A stretch of DNA of 64,000 nucleotides, taken from positions 289,768-353,767 of the forward strand of contig CAJNDS010002578.1 in the NCBI GenBank assembly GCA_905221605.1, written 5' to 3'. The stretch is from Symbiodinium natans. Taxonomy: Eukaryota; Sar; Dinophyceae; Suessiales; Symbiodiniaceae. The position numbers and the translations under genes are program-made. Within the stretch, counting starts at the first letter, position 1. Every line of letters begins with the position of its first letter. Positions 49,073 to 59,100 of the stretch are shown piece after piece. The notes beneath the pieces are model-generated. The model did no database searches, was not told the DNA's origin, and worked only from the letters and a program-made list of their open reading frames with translations.

Positions 49073-49339
49073 GGGGAATGTCTTTTGTTTCGCATGGATC
49101 GGTAATGTGTTCATGCTGCATGCTCACCTTTGATGCTTCGACCGCCACATCCAAAAAGTGAAGGAGCGTTTCGTCCGATAGTCCTTTGTGCAGTGGAGTG
49201 CATTGATCCGATTCGCGTGAAATATCTTCTGCATTTATCTTGCTGTTCTAAATGTTCGGATTTGGCGAACGCGGGTGTGCATTGTGAAAGATTTCCTTTG
49301 CTGTACTTTGGGCGATGGCTGATAGTAAAATATAAACGT
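49073..49339 (+). repeat. Split direct repeat B2
   Basis: 267 bp, copy of B1, at the right edge of the element. The viral gene resumes at 49340. Confidence 0.95.
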
Positions 49340-52330
49340 CACGAAGCTGGGCAAGGCCTTCTTCCGTGACAAGTGGACCGATTTTATTGCCCACATGCCC
49401 GTGAGAATCCGCGGGAGGCGGCGCCGCGGGCAGCCCTACCAGAGGGACGACTTCCTGCCCGTGGTCCTGGACGGCCTCGGGCGCCAGAACGATGGGCTGG
49501 GCGAGGTGCAGCAGCACCGGAACGTCATCGCGGCCGCGCTCCGCAAGATGGGGAACCCCGAGGACGGCGACGTCGTCACAGAGCTCTCGTACGACGCCTC
49601 GCGGGACTGGGGCGTCTCCAAGCAGACGATGCAGGTGACGCAGAACCAGGTGGAGACGGAGGTGACGCTGCGCCAGCCGCTGGGCGCGCTGCGGGACGTC
49701 TCCTACCAGCTCTACAGGGGCTCGGAGATCCTGGAGAGCGCCTTCGAGGAGCGCACCGACAGGCTCTGCGTGTTGCGCCAGGTCTCGGAGCTGCTCCAGC
49801 TGCCCTTCGAGGAAATTTACTCGGACTTCGACGCGATCTGCCCCCAGGGCTGCGCCAAGGAGATCCGGCAGTTCTGCGAGTGGCGTAAGGCGCCGATGTT
49901 CATCGTGAACTGCCGAGGGCAGATGATCGACTGCTACGAGCCGCCCGTGAAGGAGGAGCGGGCCCTGGCGCTGTGCGTCTACCGCGACCACGCTTACTTC
50001 TACAAGAGCGCGCGGGCCGTGGCCTGGTGCGACGGCGAGCCGCGGGACACTCCGAGCTACCGCGGGGAGCGGCGGGCCTTCGGCGAGTGGCGGGAGTGGC
50101 AGGGCGCCCTCGAGCCCGGGCACTACTGGGCGAAGGACCTGCGCGTCGCGCGCTCCCGCCTGCTTGCGGAGGGCCACCAGCCCAAGGTGGTCATGCGCGG
50201 GCTCGTGGAGTGGCGCTGCCTGCGCCTCCGCGTGCGGGGGCAGGGCGACTGCGTCTCCACGAGGATCCCGAGGACGCGGAGGTGCTGGACGCGTGGATGG
50301 GCAAGCTGGGCTTCGTGTACCGCGGGCAGCGGCTCGCCGGGGCGGCCAGCGAGGTCTTCGGCGCGCTGCTGAAGGCGCGCAGGGACCGCGGCGACGTGCA
50401 GGGGCTGCTGCGGGAGCAGCGGGGAGCCTGCGCGCTCTGCGCCGCGCCCATCGACGCGGGCAGCTGCGAGGCGGACCACGTGGTGCCGGTGCACCAGTCC
50501 TTCTTCGGGTAGCGGCAGCCCCTGCAGGCCCTGTGCCTGGAGTGCCACCGCGCCAAGACGTTCCTGGAGTGCTCCCACGCCACGAGCCTGGAGAGCCGGC
50601 TCTGCCGCCACGTCTTCGAGAGCTACGCCTGCTCCCCGCGGCTGCCGCCGCTCGTGTGCGGGCTGGCGAAGTGTAACCCCGAGAAGGTGTGCCAGGGCGT
50701 GGACGTGGTGCGGTGCCGGAAAAACGCCCTGGCCAACGCCCCCTTCCCGCTGCCCGTCTTCTGCCCGCTGGACAGCATCCGGCAGGCGGAGGAGGGGCAG
50801 CTGGCGGACCTCACCTTCGTGCGGAAGCGGGAGGACAAGCGCGAGGGTTTTTTGGCGCGGCTGCCCTACGTCGGCCCGGGCTGGTACGGGAAGCCGGCGG
50901 TGGCTTACATGCTCGACGCGGGCCTCGCGAGATGGGCGGACTGCGAGTGGTCCCTGCAGGCCACTGCCCACGTGGCGCCCGACTGCCTGGCGCGGGCGCT
51001 GGAGGTCATGGAGGGGGGCTGGCCCGAGGGCGAGGAGCACTTCGCGAAGCTGAGCGTGAACGCGCTCATCGGGCTGTGGGCGCGCTCCAAGGACGTCTTC
51101 TACTCCATGAGAACGAGCAGCCACGAGGCGGACGGCTGGGGCTCCGAGTTCCTGCAGGTCTTCTTCGACGCCGCGGGCGCCTGCCACTACGACCACGTCT
51201 ACGCCACGGAGCTCTTCACGAACCGCTCCACTCGCCCGGCGCACGACTTCCTCCGAGTACGTGGCGATGGCGAGGATCAACCGCGCGCTGCGGGAGGTGC
51301 CGCCCCGCTACCTCGTGGCGCTGAAGACCGACTGCCTCGTGTACCAGAACCTGCCGAGAAAGTTCCTGCCCGCCGTGGAGGCGCTCACGCGGCACCGGCA
51401 CCGTGACGGCACGCCGAAGTTTCGGTTCGAGGAGGTGAAGCGATTGGAGGGAGACTGCCGAGAGCCGCGGCTGGAGACGGAGCCGAGGACCGAGGACCCC
51501 GTGGCGCACTGCCTGGACGGGGGCAGCCTGCTGCTCTCCGGCATGCCGGGCACGGAGAAGACGCACCTGGCGCGGCGGATCGTGGCGCAGCTCTCGGCGC
51601 AGGGCGAGGACGTGACGCTCATCTCGAAGACGCACTGCAGCGTGCAGAACCTGGGCCTGGGGGCGCAGATGGCGGACCACTGGGTGCGGCGCACCGTGCG
51701 CGCGGGCCGCTGCGAGCTCGCAGCTGCTGCACGACCTGGCAGGCGGCTGCGTGCACGCGCTCACGGAGAACCAGCGCAGCGACGAGACGATCTTCCGCTT
51801 CCTGCGGTGGCTTCGCGTGGACGAGCCGGAGCAGCCGCCGCTGCGGGAGGCCGTGCAGGCGGTGTGGGAGCTGTTCCCGCGGCGGGGCCACCCCGACACC
51901 TGCCTCGTCATCTCCCACGCCCACCGGATGGCCATCAATGAGCGGGAGAACCGGCGGCTCGCGCCGGAGGGAGCGCTGCTGGTGGAGCACCGGGCGCAGG
52001 GGCCCGCGGGCACCAACCAGCCGCAGACGATGCGTGTGTGGCCGGGACTGAGGCTCGTTGGGCGCGGGCGGCAGGGTCGCCAAGGGCTGCTTCGCCGCGG
52101 TGCGGGAGGTGGGGGAGCGGATCTGGCTGGACGACGGGCAGAGCTTCACGCCCGCGGAGCTACTGCGGCACACGCGGCTCTGCCACGCGATCACATACGC
52201 TTCGTGCCAAGGCCTCACGCTGCCGGGGAGGGTGTGGCTCTGCGACGTCGAGAACCCGCACTTCTCGGTGAAGCACCTGTACGTGGGCGCGTCGCGGGCC
52301 ACGGGCGCGGAGCTCCTGAGCGTGATTTGA
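49340..52330 (+). pseudogene. PLV DNA polymerase / HNH / SF1 helicase fusion, main part, decayed
   Basis: Continues the gene at 39227-39525. N-terminal region: MPVRIRGRRRRGQPYQRDDF, FEEIYSDFDAICPQGCAKEI and ALALCVYRDHAYFYKSARAV. After a shift near 50265, an HNH-like module: GACALCAAPIDAGSCEADHV, then LCLECHRAKT after a stop codon at 50510-50512. Next the polymerase palm: LPVFCPLDSIRQ (motif A candidate), FAKLSVNALIGLWAR (K-x3-N-x3-G of family B) and, after a shift near 51255, PPRYLVALKTDCLVYQ (motif C-like). The SF1 helicase part has LLLSGMPGTEKTHLAR (Walker A with Glu for the usual second Gly). About 170 bp covering Walker B are missing at about 51720 compared with 1-863. It ends ASRATGAELLSVI at TGA 52328-52330. 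Confidence 0.75.
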
Positions 52331-52374
52331 GACCCGCAGAGCCATACCGGTGATTCCCGGGATGGCCAGGAGGG

Positions 52375-53720
52375 CGTAAAACACGCCACCGCACCGCCGC
52401 ACCACCGCCGCACCGCCACCGCACCGCACCACCGCCGCACCGCACCGCCGCACCACCGCCGCACCGCCGCCGCTCTCGGCCAGAGTTCCCCATCTCCCCC
52501 GCATGCACCGCGCCACCGCGCCGCCACCACTCTCGGCCATGAGTTCCCCATCTCGCCCGCATGCCGCGCCACCGCGCCGCCACCGCACCGCGCCACCGCA
52601 CCGCGCCACCGCACCGCGCCACTGCACCGCGCCACCGCACCGCGCCGCCGCACCGCGCCGCCGCACCGCCGCCGCTCTCGGCAAAAGCCCCCCATCTCCC
52701 CCCAAATCGAATTACACCTGAACGACTTTCTCGTTAACATCGCCGCGCACCGCCGCCGCGCTACAGACTGCAGTCTTCCGGGGTAATCACCCCGCAGAGA
52801 CTGAGTCTGTTCCCGAGTCCCCACCCGGGAACAGAGGAAAGACTCGCAAAGACTCGGACCACTTTTCGCGCGCGGAAAAAATGCATCGAAAATGCGTTTC
52901 GCGACATGAAAAAAAACGACGTGCACAAATGAACGCAAGTGAACGCGTTTCACGGCGTGCAAAAGTGAACGCGTTTTGCGGCGTGCATGACGCGTTTCGC
53001 GGCATGCACAAATGAACGCGTTTCGCGGCATGCAAAAGTGAACACGTTTCGCGGCATGTGCACATGAACGCGTTTCGCGGCATGCACAAATGTACGCGTC
53101 ACGCGTCACGTGCATGTGCAAACATTTTTCCGCATCATAACAGCATCATGCAGCGTTTCTGTCGCAACATGAACCATTTTTGCAGCATCACGACGGCATC
53201 ATGAAGCATTTACGCCGCATCATGAAAGCATCTTGTCGCATCATGGCCGCATGAAAAGCGCCTCTCTCTAAGACAGATGTGCCCACACCGCGCTACAACA
53301 CAGCTGAGAGGATCGAGGATCTGAGTTTGAGGAGTGTCATTCTAGAGGCCTCAGTTCCAAAACTGCATCAGAGTGCAGTTTCAGGTCTCACAGGAGCATC
53401 GCTGTGGCCGATTTTGAGGCCAGAAAATTTGCGAGGGAGGAATCGCAACAGGATGCAGTTCTGAGGCTGCGGAGTTGTGGAGTGTAACAGCGTGGAACTC
53501 CACAACTCCGCAGCCTCAGAACTGCATCCTGTTGCGATTCCGATTACGAGCAAATTTTCTGGCCTCAAAATCGGCCACAGCGATGCTCCTGTGAGACCTG
53601 AAACTGCACTCTGATGCAGTTTTGGAACTGAGGCCTCTAGAATGACACTCCTCAAACTCAGATCCTCGATCCTCTCAGCTGTGTTGTAGCGCGGTGTGGG
53701 CACATCTGTCTTAGAGAGAG
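52375..53720. repeat. Right terminal inverted repeat of the PLV
   Basis: From inside out: about 310 bp of CACCGCCGCACC microsatellite (52380-52690), CCTGAACGACTTTCTCGTTAAC (52717-52738), GCGCTACAGACTGCAGTC (52761-52778) and GCATGCCGCGAAACGCG-type units (about 52900-53110). CATCATG-rich units and a near-perfect 222-bp palindrome follow (53262-53720). All but the extra palindrome arm and the CATCATG stretch have a counterpart at 2449-3370. Minus-strand ORFs here are translations of these repeats. Confidence 0.8.
53262..53720. repeat. Near-perfect terminal palindrome of the PLV
   Basis: Arm 1 is 53262-53483 and arm 2 is 53497-53720, with a 13-nt loop (53484-53496). The only visible difference is a short insertion and a few bases near AATTTGCGAGGG versus AATTTGCTCGTAATCGG. 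Both arms carry CTCTCTCTAAGACAGATG at the outer tip. The left virus end has a single, more diverged arm. Confidence 0.9.
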
Positions 53721-54770
53721 TCTTGGAGAATACAAGAAGTCTCACACAGGCTGTCATGATGTCACTTGCAAGGCTTGACACGCGTCATGTATAACTCCTC
53801 AGCGGGAGTACCTGCTACGTCCAGCAAAAGACATGCTACAGTGCATGACTGCTACAAACTTTTTTATAAGTTCTAACTTGCCTGCATCATAACTTCGCCT
53901 TGGGACAGCGGACATATTGCTTCTGGATGACACACCCTGGGGGCCCAAGATAATTGCCGAGACTGCAACTGCCGTGCTGCTGCGATGGAGGCCTTCAAAT
54001 GAGGTTCGACATCCCTTATCCACTTTGATCAAGGCAAGTGCCTTCCAACATGTCAACTCCGCGGATGTCATCGCTACTCTTGACCCTTACTACAACCTGT
54101 TGGTGCCCATGTACCAGCTGGCTGTTCTTGCATGTGGTGCAAACGTCACTTTTTGAGTGGCCGCGCAATTGGACGTGGAAGAGCCAATGTCTAAGCTTTC
54201 TTTAAGATTTGTTAGAAGAAAGAGCTATCTGCAAAGCCGGAAGGTCTTTGGAGAAGGCAAGTGCTAGGCTCACTATCTCTAACTGGTGGTGCTTTGTGAA
54301 GACGTCTCTGTGTCGCTTGCAAACCTACGCCAAAGGAGAAGTTAGAACCTTTCAGAACAAGGTACCTTCCTGAAATGGACTTGGCATCCACATTTTTTCC
54401 CCAGCAAAATTGGCAACATAGAGCGCAGATCTAGCGTGGTCATTAAGCGCCAAGGCTTCTTGACCGGCTGCTGTTCTTGACCTACAACCCAAGTCTACAC
54501 ATATAGGAAATTAATCTCTTGGAAACAAGGGTGGAATAATGCCCTGAAGCTTCTAGGCGCAAGACAAAAGTTGCCAGAGGTCCTTGTCAACATAAGGAAC
54601 TAGCACTTGAAGCCTGGGTCTGGCCCAAAGACTCAGCATGCACAGGGTGACGGAAAAGACACACAGTAGTCTTGTAGTGAAGCCCCTTCTTCAGGTTGGG
54701 TGAAGGTTTCGTCTGTTGCCTCTTTCCTTAGGATCACCTCCCTCCTGTGTTTGGGGTTCACTTAACTAAA
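53721..54770. other. Flanking sequence right of the PLV, nothing certain
   Basis: TCTTGGA at 53721-53727 may be the target duplication. A 79-codon + strand ORF at 53917-54156 (LLDDTPWGPKIIAETATAVL, LDPYYNLLVPMYQLAVLACG) is the only open frame of note; its opposite strand is also open, and no family was recognised. The rest shows no gene. Confidence 0.4.
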
Positions 54771-54933
54771 GAATGAAAAAAACAAACATTTTAAAGGCAC
54801 AATCAAGTTCCTAATTTAGAATCGCCCAACCAGAATCTCAAGTTCCGAATAAAATGTTCTCAATGAACCGCAAAATTTATTGAATATAATTGTGGTTATT
54901 TTTTGGTTGTATTTAAGATGAGGTTTCTATTGA

Positions 54934-55137
54934 ATGGAATTGATATTCAATTTTATTATAATCTTCGTTATTTATAATGTATTTCGTAATTTATTTTATG
55001 ATATGGATTATTCTTCTCATATATTCGCTAACATAATTCATAAATATTATTTTTGTATCGGTTATTTTATGATTTTTTGTTTATACTCTGCAATTATTTC
55101 GGTGTGGCAATTTATTAAATTGTATGGGATATACTGA
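54934..55137 (+). CDS. Small hydrophobic membrane protein, 67 aa
   Basis: MELIFNFIIIFVIYNVF is a first membrane helix and IGYFMIFCLYSAIISVWQF a second, with YDMDYSSHIFANIIHKY between them. The codons are AT-rich throughout. Its stop (55135-55137) overlaps the next ATG (55124) by 14 bases. No family was recognised. Overlap and size recall phage or small DNA virus operons. Confidence 0.4.
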   Translation: MELIFNFIIIFVIYNVFRNLFYDMDYSSHIFANIIHKYYFCIGYFMIFCLYSAIISVWQFIKLYGIY

Positions 55138-55200
55138 TCGTAAGTGGACGACGCATGATATCGCGAATAAGTGCACGAAACAATTGATAGGGTTCGAACC
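55124..55200 (+). pseudogene. Tiny ORF split by the Copia element
   Basis: ATG 55124 gives MGYTDRKWTTHDIANKCTKQ and stays open to the insertion point. Beyond the element the frame resumes at 63764 and ends at a TAG at 63777-63779, for 30 residues in all. Unknown protein. It overlaps the preceding ORF. Confidence 0.35.
55196..55200. repeat. Copia target-site duplication, left copy
   Basis: GAACC, identical to 63759-63763. Five bases, the usual length for Copia integrases. Confidence 0.95.
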
Positions 55201-55336
55201 TGATTACGAGTTTGATTTGATTGCGATATCTCATTGCAACTGTAGTGAAACTGTTTTGCCCATTGCACCATGTGGTCATGCTGTGATTCCTTGAGTGTGC
55301 CGCTGCAGCTGTGTTCACTCGTGTGAAAAGTTTTCA
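55201..55336 (+). repeat. Copia 5' LTR
   Basis: 136 bp, TGATTACGAG to AAAAGTTTTCA. Differs from the 3' LTR at two bases (GATATCTC versus GATATTTC, TGTAGTG versus TGTCGTG). The promoter should be here, but no TATA box is obvious. Confidence 0.95.
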
Positions 55337-55349
55337 TGGTAGCGGAGCC
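55337..55349 (+). promoter_or_regulatory. Copia primer-binding site
   Basis: TGGTAGCGGAGCC directly after the LTR. TGG pairs with the CCA end of a tRNA; TGGTAnCnGAGC resembles the initiator-tRNA-Met site used by many Copia elements (TGGTATCAGAGC) with two differences. Confidence 0.75.
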
Positions 55350-55583
55350 TCTACGCGCCTTTACCTTTGAGTTGGGCGACAGAGGTATCCGAGAGGGACA
55401 GGACCCGATCCCGAGGGCAGCCGGTTGGCGCCCTAAAGAACCCAGGGGCCAAAGGGTTTCCAGGGTTCGACACGTCTTTCGGGTTTGTGTTCAGGGACCA
55501 GGACTCGAAGTTTCCTTTGCTTTGATTGTTGGTTGGGTTTGAGAGTTAGCTGTGTAGTCAGCCTCCTCTTGCAGCCATAGTGT

Positions 55584-56096
55584 GTGGTGGACGGCAATCC
55601 CACCTGCGCCCGCGCCAGCACTACGACGGAAGGACAGGGTGAAGTGTTAACTGAGCCTTGGTGGGAGAACATCGTAAATCCTACACCTGAGCTGTTGAAA
55701 GAAGTCCGAGGAAAGGTCATCGAGTGGTTCTGTGAGCTTCAATTTTCCAAGCCCAAGACTCCTTCGCTGTCGCAGCTGAGCTTCGAGCGTAGGCAAAATC
55801 TTGTAAGAAAGCAGCACAAGGAAACTTTGAGGAACCTTCACAGCATTGCCGAAATCGTTGCTTTTGGTTGTCACTTGCTGAAGGGACAGAAGGATTTGCT
55901 TGAGATTTTCTTGTGTACTGTGACCCAGAAGCTTATCGAGACCCCAAGGCCCGTCACTGCATCTGAGTGCAAGGGAGCCGCTCTCCCTGACAGTGCCTCC
56001 TCAGAGAGCACTGCTGTGCAGTCTGAGCCATCAGACCTGGGACCGCCGCGAAAGCGTTTCAGAGCACTGCAGCCGGGAGCAGAATCCATGCATTGA
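55584..56096 (+). CDS. Extra ORF upstream of Copia gag, 170 aa
   Basis: The frame reads GEVLTEPWWENIVNPTPELL, VIEWFCELQFSKPKTPSLSQ, SIAEIVAFGCHLLKGQKDLL and a Ser/Glu-rich tail with PPRKRFRALQPG, ending 56096. It is mainly helical, with a basic patch near the end that could bind nucleic acid or direct nuclear import. No homologue was recognised. It lies 28 bp before the gag ATG, so it may be translated from the same RNA. Confidence 0.5.
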   Translation: MVDGNPTCARASTTTEGQGEVLTEPWWENIVNPTPELLKEVRGKVIEWFCELQFSKPKTPSLSQLSFERRQNLVRKQHKETLRNLHSIAEIVAFGCHLLKGQKDLLEIFLCTVTQKLIETPRPVTASECKGAALPDSASSESTAVQSEPSDLGPPRKRFRALQPGAESMH

Positions 56097-56124
56097 TCTT
56101 GATCCTTGATTTTCTGTGAGAGTC

Positions 56125-59100
56125 ATGTCGGGACCTCAAATCAGCCCAAATGGAAGTCCCCAGCAGAGCCCTACCCTGGGGCCCGCTGCGTCACCGACAG
56201 GTTCCACGCAGGCCAATGAGGCTAGGTTGCTTGAGATTCTGGGAGCGATGCAGCAAAACCAGCAGGTGTTGACACAGCTGTTGCAAAACCAGCAGCAGCA
56301 GCAAGCGCAGGCTGCGTCAGGTTCAGGCCCAAGCTCTCCCACGAGCCCGACTGGGCTTGCAGCAAAGGATCTAAGCAAGGTCCTAAAGCACCCTGTGGTC
56401 TTTGTAGGAAAGACTAGGGAAGAAGAGCTGGTTCGCTGGCCGAGTTGGTCGTGGGAGTTTGAACAGTACCTAAGCACCCTAGATAAGGAGTTCAAGCTTG
56501 ACTTCAAGCGTCTTCGTGACAATCCGAAAACCCCTGTAGCTGTGACAGATTTTACAGAAAGGGAGATGGACCGATCAAGGATTGTTTACGGGTTGATGGC
56601 TTCGTTGTTGAATGATCGCCTTAAGCGGGTGTTGAAGACTGTAGAAGAGAGCAATGGCTATGAGGCCTACAGACAAATTGCTCTGGACCTGCGACCTTCC
56701 TCAAGGACCCGTGCGCTTGCCCTCTTACAGACCATTCATGCATGGCCTACCTTCGACAACAAGCAAGGGTTGTTGAGTCAGGTTTTGAGACTTGAACAAG
56801 CGATGGCCGAGTATGATGCGATTGCCTCACAGTCCTTGTCTGATGATCAGAAAGTTGCTTCGTTGCTACGTTGCCTCACTGGGCAACTCCGTCAGCATGT
56901 GAATCTCGTGATGGAGGACAGCTGGACATACAGTGAACTCAGAGCACTTGTGTCTAGGTATGATGCTTCTTCGTCAAAATGGAGCGCGTCTGTTGCAGCA
57001 ACATATGGGCTTTCTGAGGGCAAGGGAGGTGGATTCGTAGAAGAGCCAACGCCAATGGAGATTGACCTCCTCAACAATAAAGGGCCGAGTGGTAAGAAGG
57101 GTGGTAAGCATGGCAAAGGGGGAAAATGGGGAAAGGGTGATAGTGGCAAAAGTCCCAAGGGCGGAAAAGGGGGTAAGACCCACAGTCCACAGCACCCTAA
57201 AGGCTCAGCCGGGCGAAACCCTAACCCTAATGCAAATCCTGCTGCCAACAAGAAATGCCATAACTGCGGAAAGAAGGGGCATTTTGCCCGTGACTGCCGA
57301 CAGCCGAAGAAGGTTCGTCAGGTTGACAATGCTGCGTCAGCCGATGCTGCGGCCTCTGAAGAGGCAAGCGCCAAAGCCAAGGCAGGTGCGAAGGCCCAGG
57401 TCCGTCGCATTGCTTTCGATCTCGAGGACTATGATGAGTCACCGAGTGCTGTGAGCCATGTCCGAATGGTTCAGCGTGAGATCCAGTGTGAGAGCCCTGC
57501 TGTGGATGAGGTTCATGGCAAGGACGTCAGGCCGAGTTTCATGCTGAGGGTGTGGAACGTTTTCCAGAAGTGCGTGCCGAGGCGGTGTGTTTGGCATAAT
57601 GCATCGTTGAGCGGTCGTGCTGAGCAGAACAGTGACATGCCAGTTGCTGGTCCGATGTGTGGGGATGTGCGTATGCTGAAACATGCCCATGGAGAGTTCC
57701 CTGGCGTTGAAGTAGAAATGATACTGGATTCAGGCGCTGATGCTTCATGCTTGCCTGGAAACATGTCAGACTATGGTGTGCCAGTAGCAGTCGAGGATGG
57801 CGTCTTCCAGGATGCTCAGGGCACCAGATTGAACACCCAAGGATCGAAACGTGCTGAAGTGACGTTTGCTGCAAGTGAGGAAGGTCAGGTGACCGCCATC
57901 AAGGAGAACTTCCTGATAGCACCCCATGTGACGTCACCACTCCTAGCAGTTGGAAAACTCTACAGAGCTGGTTTCGAGTTGCGACATGTTGGTGGCAATA
58001 TGAGGTTGTGCAGCCCAGACAATCAGGTTCAGATCCCTGTGTACTTCAAGCAGAACAGTTTAGCCGCGAGATGTTACATCAGGGTTCTGAGGGAAGCATC
58101 GTCAGTCACACTTGCAGCGTCTGCGGCCAGCAGACCCATCGCCTCGCACCCCGAACCTCTTGCAAGCTCTTCTCCTAAGCAGGTGCGTGCTGTTGAATAC
58201 ACGATCGAGTCGCTTGGTCCTCTCAGCGACTACTTTGACCAGGTCATGCCGGATGTGTTTGCGTTACGCACCTCAAGTGAGCGGTTCATCGATGTGCAAG
58301 TTGCTCTTCCTCGTGAGGGTTGCGAATACAGAAGCACACTCGTAAAGGAACCCGGCATGCCTGAAGTTTGGTCAGTGATTGAGTGGTGTGAGCCACTTGA
58401 GTCAATTGAGAACCTGAGTGCGTTGCTTCCTGGTGACAGACATGTTGCTCGTGAGGTGCTTGTTTTCGCCACAAGGAGGCATGTTGCTCCTGAGGAGGTT
58501 GGTCTCAAGGTGTGTGAAGGATCCGGAGAGCCTCCTGCACTTCCAGAGCGTTCGTCTGATTTGCCCGAGTCAGACAATGTGCGAATGGAGGACGGAGAGC
58601 CTCAGCAGGCCGAAGCAGTAGAGCCTGAGCCGCGTGAGCAGGTCCAGGTGGACAGTGCCTTGAGGGATGAACCCGATGATGAGGCCAGTCAGCCGTTGGT
58701 TGTTGATGGCGTTGCGCTCAGCATGGCGTGCACATTGGCGACGTTGCGGTCTGCCGCTAATGCACTTGGTTTGGGCAAATCTGGGGGCAAAAGCACAGTC
58801 CTCAAGAGGATCAGGACGCATCTTGATCAACAGCAGCTGATCGCAGCACACAAAGCTAGAAGCCAACTTGCAGAGATGACCGAACGACCTGCGACTATGC
58901 AAGCTGAGGTTGCATTGCCAAGCGAGGCAGAGCAGAAAGAGCATGCATTGACGCACACCCCGTACAGGGGTTGGTGCGAGCATTGTGTTTCATACCGTGC
59001 CAAAGCTGATCGTCACGAGACACGTCAGAGGGATGACAGAGCTGTGTCAACCCTGTCCTTTGACTTCGCTTACACATCGCGCAAAGATGGGGACAAGGAA

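Larger units (their letters stand above)
39526..49339 (+). mobile_element. Tyrosine-recombinase (DIRS/Ngaro-like) retrotransposon, 9.81 kb
   Basis: Split direct repeats A1 (39526-39664), B1 (48414-48680), A2 (48681-48819) and B2 (49073-49339) give the order A1-ORFs-B1-A2-B2, the layout of PAT/Ngaro-type elements. There is no target duplication; junctions share CGT. Coding order: small ORF, tyrosine recombinase, gag-like, pol with oxygenase-like, methyltransferase-like, reverse transcriptase and RNase H parts. The element integrates by recombinase through a circular form in known relatives. Confidence 0.9.
2449..53720. mobile_element. Integrated Polinton-like virus (PLV), interrupted by three other elements
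   Basis: The left end (2449-3370) and right end (about 52375-53720) are degenerate inverted repeats of one another. Inside are the hallmark genes of Polinton/PLV elements: rve integrase (10679-11835), double-jelly-roll-type capsid candidate (24865-26035), A32-type ATPase (36282-37243) and a B-family-like polymerase (39227-39525 plus 49340-52330). No adenovirus-type protease was found. Subtracting the elements at 13257-22270, 27344-34901 and 39526-49339 leaves about 25 kb, a normal size for such viruses. Genes lie on both strands and are tightly packed, often with stop and start touching. Frameshifts in most genes suggest an inactive copy. The host range is inferred to be dinoflagellate only. 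Confidence 0.85.
54771..55200. other. AT-rich foreign-looking segment
   Basis: Roughly three-quarters A+T from about 54771 to 55137, in strong contrast to the GC-rich virus and Copia neighbours. It continues after the Copia element at 63764. It holds short hydrophobic ORFs with overlapping starts and stops. Confidence 0.6.

Noticed and set aside
39526-49339. LTR retrotransposon interpretation of the repeats
   Set aside because: Repeats are split (A1...B1-A2-B2), no target duplication, and a tyrosine recombinase is present instead of a DDE integrase.
50123-51280. 385-codon minus-strand ORF
   Set aside because: Antisense shadow of the GC-rich polymerase frame; the + strand has conserved polymerase and HNH motifs.
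51619-53121. 500-codon minus-strand ORF
   Set aside because: Antisense to the helicase and then through the terminal-repeat microsatellite; no domain and repeat-like residues only.
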